44,387 nt of DNA from JALSHZ01 sp964614535 (lineage in GTDB: Bacteria > Pseudomonadota > Gammaproteobacteria > UWMA-0217): positions 1 to 44,387 of the forward strand of contig CAZTOZ010000055.1 in NCBI GenBank assembly GCA_964614535.1, read 5' to 3'. Made by a program: the position numbers and the translations under genes. Position 1 is the stretch's first letter. The number at the start of each line of letters is the position of its first letter. Below are positions 8,284 through 15,613 of this stretch, one piece after another. Below the pieces are notes generated by a model. That model worked only from the letters and a program-made list of their open reading frames with translations. It was not told the origin of the DNA and ran no database searches.

Positions 8284-9118
8284 GGTCTTGCGGCTCCTCG
8301 AAACAGTAGATGCCGATGCCGGCGCGATGGCGGCCCTTGCCGGTGCTTGCCGGATTGGCGTCCCGGTCGTGACGGCGGAGGAAGGCGTCCATCTCGTGCA
8401 GCAGCTCCATCGCGCGCTCGCGGCCGAGCCGGCGAAAAGCGGCCACCGCTTCGTCGGGCAGGTTGTCGTAGGCGACGCTCAGTTGCAGCCGCGACGCGGA
8501 ACCGGCCTGGGCCAGGTTGTAGTCCACCGTCTCGAGCAGGTCGCGCACGGCTTCCGCGGCCAGCCGCAGCATCTCCCCGTCGCTTCGGCAGGGAACGTAG
8601 CCCGGTTTGACCAGGCGTATCTTGTCGTCGTCGCCGCGGCTGACGATGCCGGTGCGCAGCAGCTCGTCGAGCACGGCGCGGGCGGGGATGTCGCCGCTGT
8701 AGCGTTTGACCAGTTCGCCGAAGTCGGCGCCGTCCCCGGCAAATGGCAGCTCCCGTGGTTTGCCGGCGTCGAGAAAGTCGGTATCGCGCATCCAGCCGTG
8801 AACGACGCGGGCGGCGCGATTGTGGCGGGGAGGGTGGTCGTCCGCCGGCGACGGCTCGTCCAGCACCCGTCGCACCTCCTTGCGGTGGATGCCGGTGACC
8901 AGCGCGATGCGGGAGAGCGATGGCCGGCGGTCGTCGAGGCCGGCCGTCGATGCCGCGGTCTCCACGTAGAGCCGCTTCAGCCACTGGCTGAGGGTGGCGT
9001 GGGTGATGCCGTGGCGCAGCAGCAGGCGTACCAGTGGCCGCAGCATTCGGGTGGTGGCTTGTTGCAGGGGGGCGTCGGCCATGGGCGGTGCAGGAACGGG
9101 AGCGGCTGATTGTTTCAT
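8273..9118 (-). CDS. DUF6502-like conserved protein
   Basis: The protein has 281 residues from ATG 9118; a second possible start is ATG 9082 (MADAPLQQ). It looks cytoplasmic. An N-terminal helical segment (RPLVRLLLRHGITHATLSQWLKRLYVE in two parts) leads into a winged-helix-like region SLSRIALVTGIHRKEVRRVL. The rest is a predominantly helical region ending RHRAGIGIYCFEE. The arrangement matches the DUF6502 family, proteins of unknown function with an HTH-like N-terminus. It could therefore regulate its downstream lipoprotein and TerB-like partners, but that is inference. Ribosome sites before either start are weak. It is divergent from the GT2 operon, with only about 80 bases between them. Confidence 0.72.
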   Translation of the reverse strand: MKQSAAPVPAPPMADAPLQQATTRMLRPLVRLLLRHGITHATLSQWLKRLYVETAASTAGLDDRRPSLSRIALVTGIHRKEVRRVLDEPSPADDHPPRHNRAARVVHGWMRDTDFLDAGKPRELPFAGDGADFGELVKRYSGDIPARAVLDELLRTGIVSRGDDDKIRLVKPGYVPCRSDGEMLRLAAEAVRDLLETVDYNLAQAGSASRLQLSVAYDNLPDEAVAAFRRLGRERAMELLHEMDAFLRRHDRDANPASTGKGRHRAGIGIYCFEEPQDHEE

Positions 9119-9157
9119 GGATGGGAAAAAAATCCCAGCCGTTGTTTTTGCCACGAT

Positions 9158-9166
9158 TGCTACAAT
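9158..9166 (+). promoter_or_regulatory. Extended -10 promoter candidate for the GT2 operon
   Basis: TGC followed by TACAAT (9161-9166) fits an extended -10 element, with TACAAT matching five of six consensus bases. A start site near 9173 would leave a leader of about 24 bases before ATG 9197. No good -35 is visible, as expected for extended -10 promoters. It lies in the short divergent region next to the DUF6502-like gene. Confidence 0.4.
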
Positions 9167-9196
9167 GGGCCCCGATTCCACCATCGCCCGGCCTCC

Positions 9197-10036
9197 ATGC
9201 GCTTTTCCGTCTCCGTCATCATACCCAGCCACAACCGTGCCGAAGTGCTGCCGCGGGCGGTGGCGTCGGTGCTGGCGCAGACGCTGGCGCCACTGGAAGT
9301 GATCGTGGTGGACGACGGTTCCGACGACGGCACGGCGGCGCTGATGGCGCGGCGGTTTCCCGGGGTGCGCTGTCTGGTGCAGCAGAACCGTGGCGTCAGC
9401 GCCGCGCGCAATGCCGGCATCGCCGCCGCCCGTGGAGAGTGGCTGGCGTTTCTCGACTCCGACGACGAGTGGCTGCCGGGCAAACTGGCGGCCCAGCGTG
9501 CCGCGCTGGAAGAGCATGCCGGCTGCCGTCTCTGCCACACCGAGGAGATCTGGATTCGCAATGGCAAGCGGGTGAACGCGATGAAGAAGCATGCCAAGCG
9601 CGGTGGCCGCATCTACCGGCACTGCCTGCCGTTGTGCGTGATCTCACCGTCGTCGGTGGTCATCCATCGCAGCCTGTTCCGGGATCACGGCGGTTTCGAC
9701 GAGTCGTTGCCCGCCTGCGAGGATTACGATCTGTGGCTGCGTCTCTGCGCCCGGGAAGCGGTGGCCTTCGTCGAGACTCCGCAGATCGTCAAGTACGGAG
9801 GGCATGCCGATCAGTTGTCGCGGCGCCATTGGGGGATGGATCGTTTTCGGGTGAGGGCGTTGCTCAAGATGCTCGACAGCGGGCTGCTCGACGCCGGGGA
9901 CGAGGCGGCGACCCGCGCGATGCTGGTCGAGAAATGCCGCATCCTGGCGCAGGGGGCGGAGAAGCGGGGCAAGCTGGCGCGGGCGCGGTACTACACCGCG
10001 CTGGCGGAAGAACGGGGGCGTTGCGCGCGATGCTGA
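9197..10036 (+). CDS. Glycosyltransferase family 2
   Basis: This 279-residue protein is a GT-A fold, family 2 glycosyltransferase. Key motifs are FSVSVIIPSHNRAEVLPRA, VIVVDDGSDDGT, GVSAARNAGIAAARGEWLAFLDSDD (read in two parts; the terminal DSDD is the DxD metal/nucleotide site) and the C-terminal DYDLWLRL acceptor-side motif. No membrane segments are evident, so it probably works at the inner face of the cytoplasmic membrane or on a soluble acceptor. ATG 9197 is chosen because it begins the conserved first strand. The stop overlaps the next start by seven bases (ATGCTGA), showing tight coupling to a nucleosidase-like gene. It heads a four-gene plus-strand run. Confidence 0.93.
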   Translation: MRFSVSVIIPSHNRAEVLPRAVASVLAQTLAPLEVIVVDDGSDDGTAALMARRFPGVRCLVQQNRGVSAARNAGIAAARGEWLAFLDSDDEWLPGKLAAQRAALEEHAGCRLCHTEEIWIRNGKRVNAMKKHAKRGGRIYRHCLPLCVISPSSVVIHRSLFRDHGGFDESLPACEDYDLWLRLCAREAVAFVETPQIVKYGGHADQLSRRHWGMDRFRVRALLKMLDSGLLDAGDEAATRAMLVEKCRILAQGAEKRGKLARARYYTALAEERGRCARC

Positions 10037-10617
10037 ACATCGTCGTCGCCTGGATGGCCGAGGCGCGACCGCTGGTCGACCATTTCCGCCTCGAACCGTT
10101 GTCGAAACGGTATGGCTTTCGCATCTATCGTGGCGCGGAGATCCATCTGGTCATCAGCGGCCAGGGCAGCGCGGCGGCCGCCGCCGGTTGCGCCTGGTTG
10201 CAGAGCGTGAGCCGGTCGGTGTCCACGGTGCCGTGGCTCAATATCGGCATCGCCGGCCATCGGGATCTGGCCATTGGTTCGGCGGTGCTTGCCCGGGCGG
10301 TGATCGACGAGGCCAGTGGCCGGCAGTGGCGGTTGCCGCTGGCCGCCGGCGATCCAGCGGCCGCCGAGGTGCTGACCGTAGCAACCCCCGATACCCGCTA
10401 TCGTCACCATCAGGTGGTCGAGATGGAGGCGTCGGGGTTCGTCGAGACGGCACTGCGCTTTACCGATCGTTGCAACGTCGCCTGTCTGAAGGTGATATCG
10501 GACAACGCCGCCAGCCCGGCCGGTGGGTTCGAGCCGGCCGCGGCGACACGTTTGATCGCCGCTCGTCTCGACGCTGTGGAAGAGCTGATCGGCAGGCTGG
10601 AGCATCACAATGATTGA
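10030..10617 (+). CDS. Nucleoside phosphorylase / MTA-SAH nucleosidase-like protein
   Basis: The 195-residue protein belongs to the PNP/UDP phosphorylase superfamily. It starts LNIVVAWMAEARPL, where E in MAEARPL is in the position of the family's N-terminal acidic residue. It continues with HLVISGQGSAAAAAG and LNIGIAGHRDLAIGS, then VVEMEASGFV, the ribose-binding EME signature, and VISDNA, where the Asp is the usual proton donor position. MTA/SAH nucleosidases are about 230 residues, so this is slightly short, and it may act on another nucleoside. HpnG, the hopanoid nucleosidase, is a relative that also lives near glycosyltransferases. It overlaps GT2 by seven bases and the SDR gene by eight. 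Substrate is unknown; a methylthioribose kinase gene lies about 4 kb away. Confidence 0.8.
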   Translation: MLNIVVAWMAEARPLVDHFRLEPLSKRYGFRIYRGAEIHLVISGQGSAAAAAGCAWLQSVSRSVSTVPWLNIGIAGHRDLAIGSAVLARAVIDEASGRQWRLPLAAGDPAAAEVLTVATPDTRYRHHQVVEMEASGFVETALRFTDRCNVACLKVISDNAASPAGGFEPAAATRLIAARLDAVEELIGRLEHHND

Positions 10618-11320
10618 AGGTAAGCGGTACATCGTCACCGGTTCGAGCCGGGGCATCGGACTGGCCATTGCCCGGGGCATCGTCGGGCGCGGCGGCCTTG
10701 TCGTCGGCCTTTCCCGCGATGCTGGCGGACTGGAGGGCCATCCCGCCTTCCGCTTCCTGCCTTGTGACTTTTCCCGTCTCGATGCGCTGGAACGGATGCT
10801 GAAGTCGTTGAAAAAAGAGCTGGGCCGGATCGACGGGCTGATCCTCAATGCCGGTTATGGCCAGTTCGGTGGGTTGGAGACGTTCTCCGCCGGGCAGATC
10901 CGGCGCCTCGTCGATGTCAACCTCACCAGCCAGATGCTGGTGACGCAGGCGTTGCTGCCGCTGCTCAAGCGCCAGCAGCAGGGCGATGTGGTCCTCATCG
11001 GCTCCGAAGCGGCGCGCAGGGGCGGGCGGAAGGGGGCGGTCTATGCGGCCACCAAGTTCGCGCTGCGGGGGTTTGCCCAGAGTCTGCGCGAAGAGTGCGC
11101 CGGTGCTGGCGTGCGCGTCACCCTCGTCAACCCCGGTATGGTGCGCAGTGACTTCTTCGCCGGACAGGATTTTCGTCCCTCCTCCGCCGCCGGCTGCCAT
11201 CTGCTGCCGGACGATGTTGCCGACGCGGTGCTGTTCGTGCTCGAGCGCCGGGCGGGTGTCTGTTTCGACGAGATCGATCTGTCACCGCAGAAAAAAGTGA
11301 TCGAATTCGGCGGGGGGTAG
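10610..11320 (+). CDS. Short-chain dehydrogenase/reductase
   Basis: This 236-residue protein is a classical SDR. The cofactor-binding TGSSRGIG is at residues 10-17 and NAG at 80-82. The catalytic tetrad is visible as N104, S132, Y145 and K149 (YAATK). VNPGMVRSDF follows the active site as usual. Arg14 in the glycine motif is compatible with NADP(H). Substrate is unknown; position after a glycosyltransferase and a nucleosidase-like gene suggests a sugar or lipid carbonyl. ATG 10610 overlaps the previous gene's end by eight bases, with GGAG upstream, and the next gene begins two bases after the stop. Confidence 0.92.
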   Translation: MIEGKRYIVTGSSRGIGLAIARGIVGRGGLVVGLSRDAGGLEGHPAFRFLPCDFSRLDALERMLKSLKKELGRIDGLILNAGYGQFGGLETFSAGQIRRLVDVNLTSQMLVTQALLPLLKRQQQGDVVLIGSEAARRGGRKGAVYAATKFALRGFAQSLREECAGAGVRVTLVNPGMVRSDFFAGQDFRPSSAAGCHLLPDDVADAVLFVLERRAGVCFDEIDLSPQKKVIEFGGG

Positions 11321-11322
11321 GC

Positions 11323-13608
11323 ATGGGAAAACGACAGATGCGTCCAATGCGATGTGGGTTGCTGCTGGTGTTGCTCTTTTCGACGTTTGGCGCCCATGCC
11401 GCGCGTGTCGAGCTGACCTTGTCCGAGTTGCGCCAGGCGCTCGACGGCGATGGTGGCGCCGAGCCGCTCGATGCGCCGGCGCTGTTGCGTCTGCAGCAGG
11501 AGATGGGAAGGCTTGGCATGCGCTGGACGGGGGCGCGGCTGTCGATCGAGTCGTCGATGGATGCACCCCTTCCGCTGAAGACGGGATGCCGCCATAGCGC
11601 AACGCTCGAACGGCTCGACACGCGGCTGACGCTGTTGCCGGAAACGCTGGTCGGTATCGAGTACGACAGCCTGCGCCAACCGATGCGGTTGGCCGTTCAG
11701 GCGCCGGTGAAGCTGAGCGGAAAAGGCGACGTGCTACAGGCTTTCGGTGTCGAGCTCTTGGGCGACTGCCGCCGGTATGGTCGGGACGGTTTCGGTCTGT
11801 CGCTCGAAGGTGCCGGGCGGCTTCGGCTGACGCTGGTGCTGGATCCGGGCATCGTGCTGGGAGACGAGCGGCTGACCGTGACACCGCGGGTGAGTGTCGC
11901 TCTCGAGTGGGAGAGGCTCGACTATTCGGTTCGCATCGACGACACCGCGGCGGACGAATGGCTCGAGTCCAGTGTCCGCGCCCTGCTGAACCGGCTGTTG
12001 TCCGAAGACGGTATGGCCGCGCTGGGACAGCGGCTGGAAACGGCCTTCGACCGGCGTGTCGCCGCGGCGTGGGGCGGCCCGACGTTGATGCTGGATACGA
12101 CGGGGATGGCGGTCGCCCAGCGAGAGGCGCTGCGGGATCTGTTGCAGCGCGATCTTCGCTTCACCGAAGCAGAACGATACCTGCGCGATCATCTGGCCGG
12201 CCTCTGGTATGCGTTGTTGGCTGCCGATCGGCGCCGTGGGGGCGGCATTCTGTCGGCGGCGGGGTTGTGCGAGGTGGTGGCGCAGACCGCAATTCCGATG
12301 CCGGTTTCTCCCCTGTTCCGGCGGGAGGCCGGTGCCTGCCGGCAGGTGGATGCCCCGGGGGGCGGGCCGGGGCGATACTACGTAGATGCCGCCTGCACGA
12401 AGGAGGTTCGTGTCGTGCCGCAGACGCATCAGCAATACTGCCGTGCCAATTTCGATCCGCTGCGGGTTGGTGATGGTGCCCGGCTCGATGAGCCGGCTTG
12501 GCACCTGTCGCCGGGGACGCGAACGATGATCCCGCTGTCGTCCAATGCGGGGCTGCATCAGCCCTGGGTGATGGCGCTGCCCTACAAGCGTGTTGCCACG
12601 CCGGCCGGTGAATGTGTGCTGGAGATGCGGGTCTACAAGTCGCGGATAGGTGCCAGCGGTTTAAAACCGGCGATGGCGCTGCACGGGGGGAGCTGGAAGT
12701 TCCGCACCCATGGGATTCTCGGGATCGAGGGGCTGGTGCCGCAACTCACGTCGCGTGGCTTCGTCGTGTTCGTCCCGTTCTATCGTCTGACCGGGGATGC
12801 CGAGGGTACGGCCGCTTGCCATGACGCCAGTGGCGCGGAGATCGTCGCGGACATCGATGACGCGCTCGACTGGGTGCGGGCCAATGCTTCCCGGTTCGGC
12901 GCGCTCTCCACTTCGGTGGCGGTGACCGGACAGTCGGCCGGTGCGTATCTCGCGGCGTGGCTGTCGGTACACCGTCCGGCGTCGGTCTCCCGGGCGTTGT
13001 TGCTCTACCCGCCGACCGACATGGCCGACTATCTGCAGCAGTGGCGTGAGGGCGAGTCGGCGGCGGACGACGATGGTGTCGGGGCCGTGAAGGCGTTTCT
13101 CGGGGATGCCGACCCGGCCACGGTATCACTGATGTCGCCGCTGATACGTGGCCACAGCCTGCCGCAGATCGTCGTTCAGCAGCCGGCGGCGTTTCCCCCC
13201 ATCCATATCGTTCATGGCAGTGGTGACCGGGTGGTGCCGCTGCGGCAGGCGGCGCGGTTGTGCAATGCACTCGGTGGCGACATCGAGGGTGGGCCGGCGC
13301 CCGTCGACGGGCCGGTGGGGCAGCACACCGCCTACGCCTGTGATGACCGGGGCAGCCGGCTTCAGGTCATCGCCGGTGCCGGCCACATGCTGGACATCTG
13401 CCCATCGGCGCTCTGGTGCCCGGCCGGGGATGGCGGCGCGCAGGCCGCTGCCCGTGCCGCGATGCAAGCAGGGTATGATTGGCTGGCTGCGGCGCCGCAA
13501 CGGGTGGCGGGCGATGCCGCGGGTCGTGGTGGCGGAGTGCTGTCGTGGTGGCCCGGAGCGCTGTTCTGGGTCCGGCGGCGACGCTTGTCAACTTGCCGTG
13601 AGGCGTGA
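11323..13608 (+). CDS. Secreted alpha/beta hydrolase with GlyGly-CTERM-like tail
   Basis: This 761-residue protein begins with a signal peptide (basic MGKRQMRPMR, hydrophobic core, cleavage near AHAA). Residues about 30-430 match no family I recognise. The C-terminal third is an alpha/beta hydrolase related to carboxylesterases: the oxyanion HGGSW is near residue 454, the nucleophile elbow GQSAG gives S538, and the acid and base are likely in GSGDRVVP and GAGHML. The end is unusual: a GRGGG run, a short hydrophobic stretch with SWW, then RRRR at 751-754. This has the layout of the GlyGly-CTERM sorting signal processed by rhombosortases. GGGGGG precedes ATG 11323. It is the last gene of the GT2 run, and its 3' end overlaps the convergent nucleotidyltransferase gene by 21 bases. 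Confidence 0.85.
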   Translation: MGKRQMRPMRCGLLLVLLFSTFGAHAARVELTLSELRQALDGDGGAEPLDAPALLRLQQEMGRLGMRWTGARLSIESSMDAPLPLKTGCRHSATLERLDTRLTLLPETLVGIEYDSLRQPMRLAVQAPVKLSGKGDVLQAFGVELLGDCRRYGRDGFGLSLEGAGRLRLTLVLDPGIVLGDERLTVTPRVSVALEWERLDYSVRIDDTAADEWLESSVRALLNRLLSEDGMAALGQRLETAFDRRVAAAWGGPTLMLDTTGMAVAQREALRDLLQRDLRFTEAERYLRDHLAGLWYALLAADRRRGGGILSAAGLCEVVAQTAIPMPVSPLFRREAGACRQVDAPGGGPGRYYVDAACTKEVRVVPQTHQQYCRANFDPLRVGDGARLDEPAWHLSPGTRTMIPLSSNAGLHQPWVMALPYKRVATPAGECVLEMRVYKSRIGASGLKPAMALHGGSWKFRTHGILGIEGLVPQLTSRGFVVFVPFYRLTGDAEGTAACHDASGAEIVADIDDALDWVRANASRFGALSTSVAVTGQSAGAYLAAWLSVHRPASVSRALLLYPPTDMADYLQQWREGESAADDDGVGAVKAFLGDADPATVSLMSPLIRGHSLPQIVVQQPAAFPPIHIVHGSGDRVVPLRQAARLCNALGGDIEGGPAPVDGPVGQHTAYACDDRGSRLQVIAGAGHMLDICPSALWCPAGDGGAQAAARAAMQAGYDWLAAAPQRVAGDAAGRGGGVLSWWPGALFWVRRRRLSTCREA

Positions 13609-14352
13609 CCGTATCGCGATATCCTGTGCGGCTTCCAGACTGGCCACGTCGTTCAGGTTGATATAGTGGCCATCCAACTCGAAGGTGACGGCCGAGAACC
13701 CGTCCCGTATCAGTTCGTCGACGAAATTGACGAATTCGATCGATGGACGACCGCTGTCGTAGGCCTGTTCCAGCTGATCGAAGACCTTGGGCGCGAGGAT
13801 GAAGTTTGCGATGCCGAGGATGTCGTTCGGTACGTTGACGGGGTTTTCCACGAGACGGATGATGCGGTTGTCGTCACATTCCACCGAGAAGTTTCTCTTG
13901 ATCGTGGTGGCATTCTGACCCCGTTTGATGGTGACAATGATGTCGTGCTCCCGATAGGGGAACGCCCCCAGTTCGTGGTGGTTGGTGTCCAGGTAGAACT
14001 CGTCGCAGAGCATGACGCAGGCGTGCCTGCCGGCCAGATAGGGTTTGGCGAGCAACACCGACCAGGCCCAGCCCTTGTCGAGATGGTGGTTCTCGACATA
14101 GCCGATTCTCACGCCGTAGTTGCTGCCGTCGCCGAAATGCTCCCGGATGGTGTCACCCATGTAGCCGAGTACGATGACGACCTCGTCGATGCCCAGGTTG
14201 TCGCGCATGTTCACGATGAGGCGCTCGATGTTGGGCTGGCCGTCGATGGCGAACATCCCTTTGTGCATCTCGTAGCTGTAGGGGCGTGCCCTCACGCCGC
14301 TGCCGGCTGCCGGAACGATGCCCATCAGTGGGGAGGTGGTTTGCTTTGCCAC
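13588..14352 (-). CDS. Sugar-phosphate nucleotidylyltransferase (NTP-transferase family)
   Basis: Enzymes of this family couple an NTP to a sugar 1-phosphate. From GTG 14352 the protein has 254 residues. The P-loop-like start GIVPAAGSGVRARPYSYEMHKGM corresponds to the family G-x-G-x-R...PK signature and keeps the arginine and lysine. LCDEFYLD is the metal-binding Asp region. VENPVNVPNDILGIANFIL and GHYINLNDVASL resemble RmlA/GalU-like proteins. An ATG at 14388 is in frame but overlaps the kinase gene by 32 bases and lacks a ribosome site, whereas GTG 14352 follows AGGAA and starts four bases after the kinase stop. It is the third gene of the phosphatase-kinase-nucleotidyltransferase operon. 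Nucleotide and sugar are unknown. Confidence 0.85.
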   Translation of the reverse strand: MAKQTTSPLMGIVPAAGSGVRARPYSYEMHKGMFAIDGQPNIERLIVNMRDNLGIDEVVIVLGYMGDTIREHFGDGSNYGVRIGYVENHHLDKGWAWSVLLAKPYLAGRHACVMLCDEFYLDTNHHELGAFPYREHDIIVTIKRGQNATTIKRNFSVECDDNRIIRLVENPVNVPNDILGIANFILAPKVFDQLEQAYDSGRPSIEFVNFVDELIRDGFSAVTFELDGHYINLNDVASLEAAQDIAIRSRLTAS

Positions 14353-14356
14353 GGCT

Positions 14357-15613
14357 TCAATTCCTGGAACGGGGAGATTGCTCAGCATAGAACGTGCGAA
14401 TGAGTGATTCCAGCTCTTCGATGGAATCGATGGTATCGGCGCGGGAGATCAATAGATGGGAGAGCTTCAGATTGATGATCTCCAGCTCGGCGCGGGTGTC
14501 GGGATCCTCGATGTCCCGGATGTCGGCGACGCCCGCGATGCCGACGGTGCGCCGGGCCAGGGAGCAGCCGCAGAAGCCGATCGTGTCGTGAAATATGTCG
14601 AGCATGAAGCGCCGTTTGAATTCCTCCAGCTCGCTCTCGTCGAGAAGCCCGTCGATCAGCATCGCCGAATCGCCCTGTTGGGACCACAGGTCGAGGAAGC
14701 GCTGTTCGAAGACCCGCCAGATCTTCATGGCCTCGTCCAGAATCCACGCCTGGTAGCTGTCGTCCCGGCTGTGGAAAAAGTGTGAGGTGTAGCTCATCAG
14801 GAAATTGGCGATGATCTTGCCGACATCGAAACCGAACGGCCCGAAATAGGCAAACTCCATGTCGATGATGCGGGTGTCGGCTTCGTTGACCATCAGTGAA
14901 CCGGTGTGGAGATCCGCGTGCAACAGGGCGTCGGCCTTGGTCAGAAACAGGTTCTTCAGCTGCAGCACCCGCAGTTTGTAGTCGGTGTCGGTTCTCAGCA
15001 CGGTGCGGGCGAACGCATCGGTCGCGGGATTCGAGTAGTTCGACTCGTGTTCCATGAGGGGGAACGTGAAGATGAACTCCTCGGTGAGTTTGCACAGCTC
15101 GTGATTGAGCGTGAAGCGGTCCATCAGCTCGCGCCGTTCGATGCTGTCCATTCCGAGGGCGCTGGTCCGGAAGAGCGTCTCGGCGAGAAAGATGCCGATG
15201 TCGGTGCCGATTCTCGGGTAGGTGATGCCGTCGATCATGCCCTGGCGAAGAATGACGTGCTCATCGAGCAACTCCATGACGAGTACGCTCATCTCCTCGT
15301 CCGCATGGTAGATCGAGGGAACCAGCTCCGGGACCAGTTCGTTGTAGAGTTCCAGGCCGCGGATCTCGAACGTCATCCGGTCGCGGCTCAGTGGCCACGA
15401 TTCGCCGACCATGCGCAGATAGGGGACCGCCTGTTTGACGATCACCGCCCGATCGGGTGCGTCCGACCGCCGGATCTTGTAGACGTAGTTCAGGTTGCCA
15501 TCGCCGATCTCCTCGATGTCGAGATCGCCACCGTCACCCAGGATCTCCTTTACCCGGGGCAGGCTGTCGAGGTAGTCGGGAAGGGAGGATCTCTCCAGGA
15601 TTCGATAGCTCAT
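14357..15613 (-). CDS. mtnK: S-methyl-5-thioribose kinase (MtnK-like)
   Basis: MtnK phosphorylates the 1-OH of 5-methylthioribose in methionine salvage. The 418-residue protein matches the B. subtilis enzyme over its whole length: EIGDGNLNYV (36-45), IVKQAVPY and VGESWPL with the nucleotide lysine K60, the catalytic HADLHTGS loop with D234, IDMEFAYFGP with metal ligand D251, and FCGCSLARRTVGIAGVADI carrying the paired arginines that hold the substrate. Bacillus has DPE where this has DME. Its start overlaps the phosphatase stop as ATGA, and the nucleotidyltransferase begins four bases after its stop. No mtnA or later salvage gene is present here, so the product may be used differently. Assignment to the family is firm; the physiological substrate is not proven. 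Confidence 0.88.
   Translation of the reverse strand: MSYRILERSSLPDYLDSLPRVKEILGDGGDLDIEEIGDGNLNYVYKIRRSDAPDRAVIVKQAVPYLRMVGESWPLSRDRMTFEIRGLELYNELVPELVPSIYHADEEMSVLVMELLDEHVILRQGMIDGITYPRIGTDIGIFLAETLFRTSALGMDSIERRELMDRFTLNHELCKLTEEFIFTFPLMEHESNYSNPATDAFARTVLRTDTDYKLRVLQLKNLFLTKADALLHADLHTGSLMVNEADTRIIDMEFAYFGPFGFDVGKIIANFLMSYTSHFFHSRDDSYQAWILDEAMKIWRVFEQRFLDLWSQQGDSAMLIDGLLDESELEEFKRRFMLDIFHDTIGFCGCSLARRTVGIAGVADIRDIEDPDTRAELEIINLKLSHLLISRADTIDSIEELESLIRTFYAEQSPRSRN

Noticed and set aside
9122..9137. TGGGA...TCCCA inverted repeat between the divergent DUF6502-like and GT2 genes
   Set aside because: Five-pair A-loop structure is too weak and common to call as operator or terminator.
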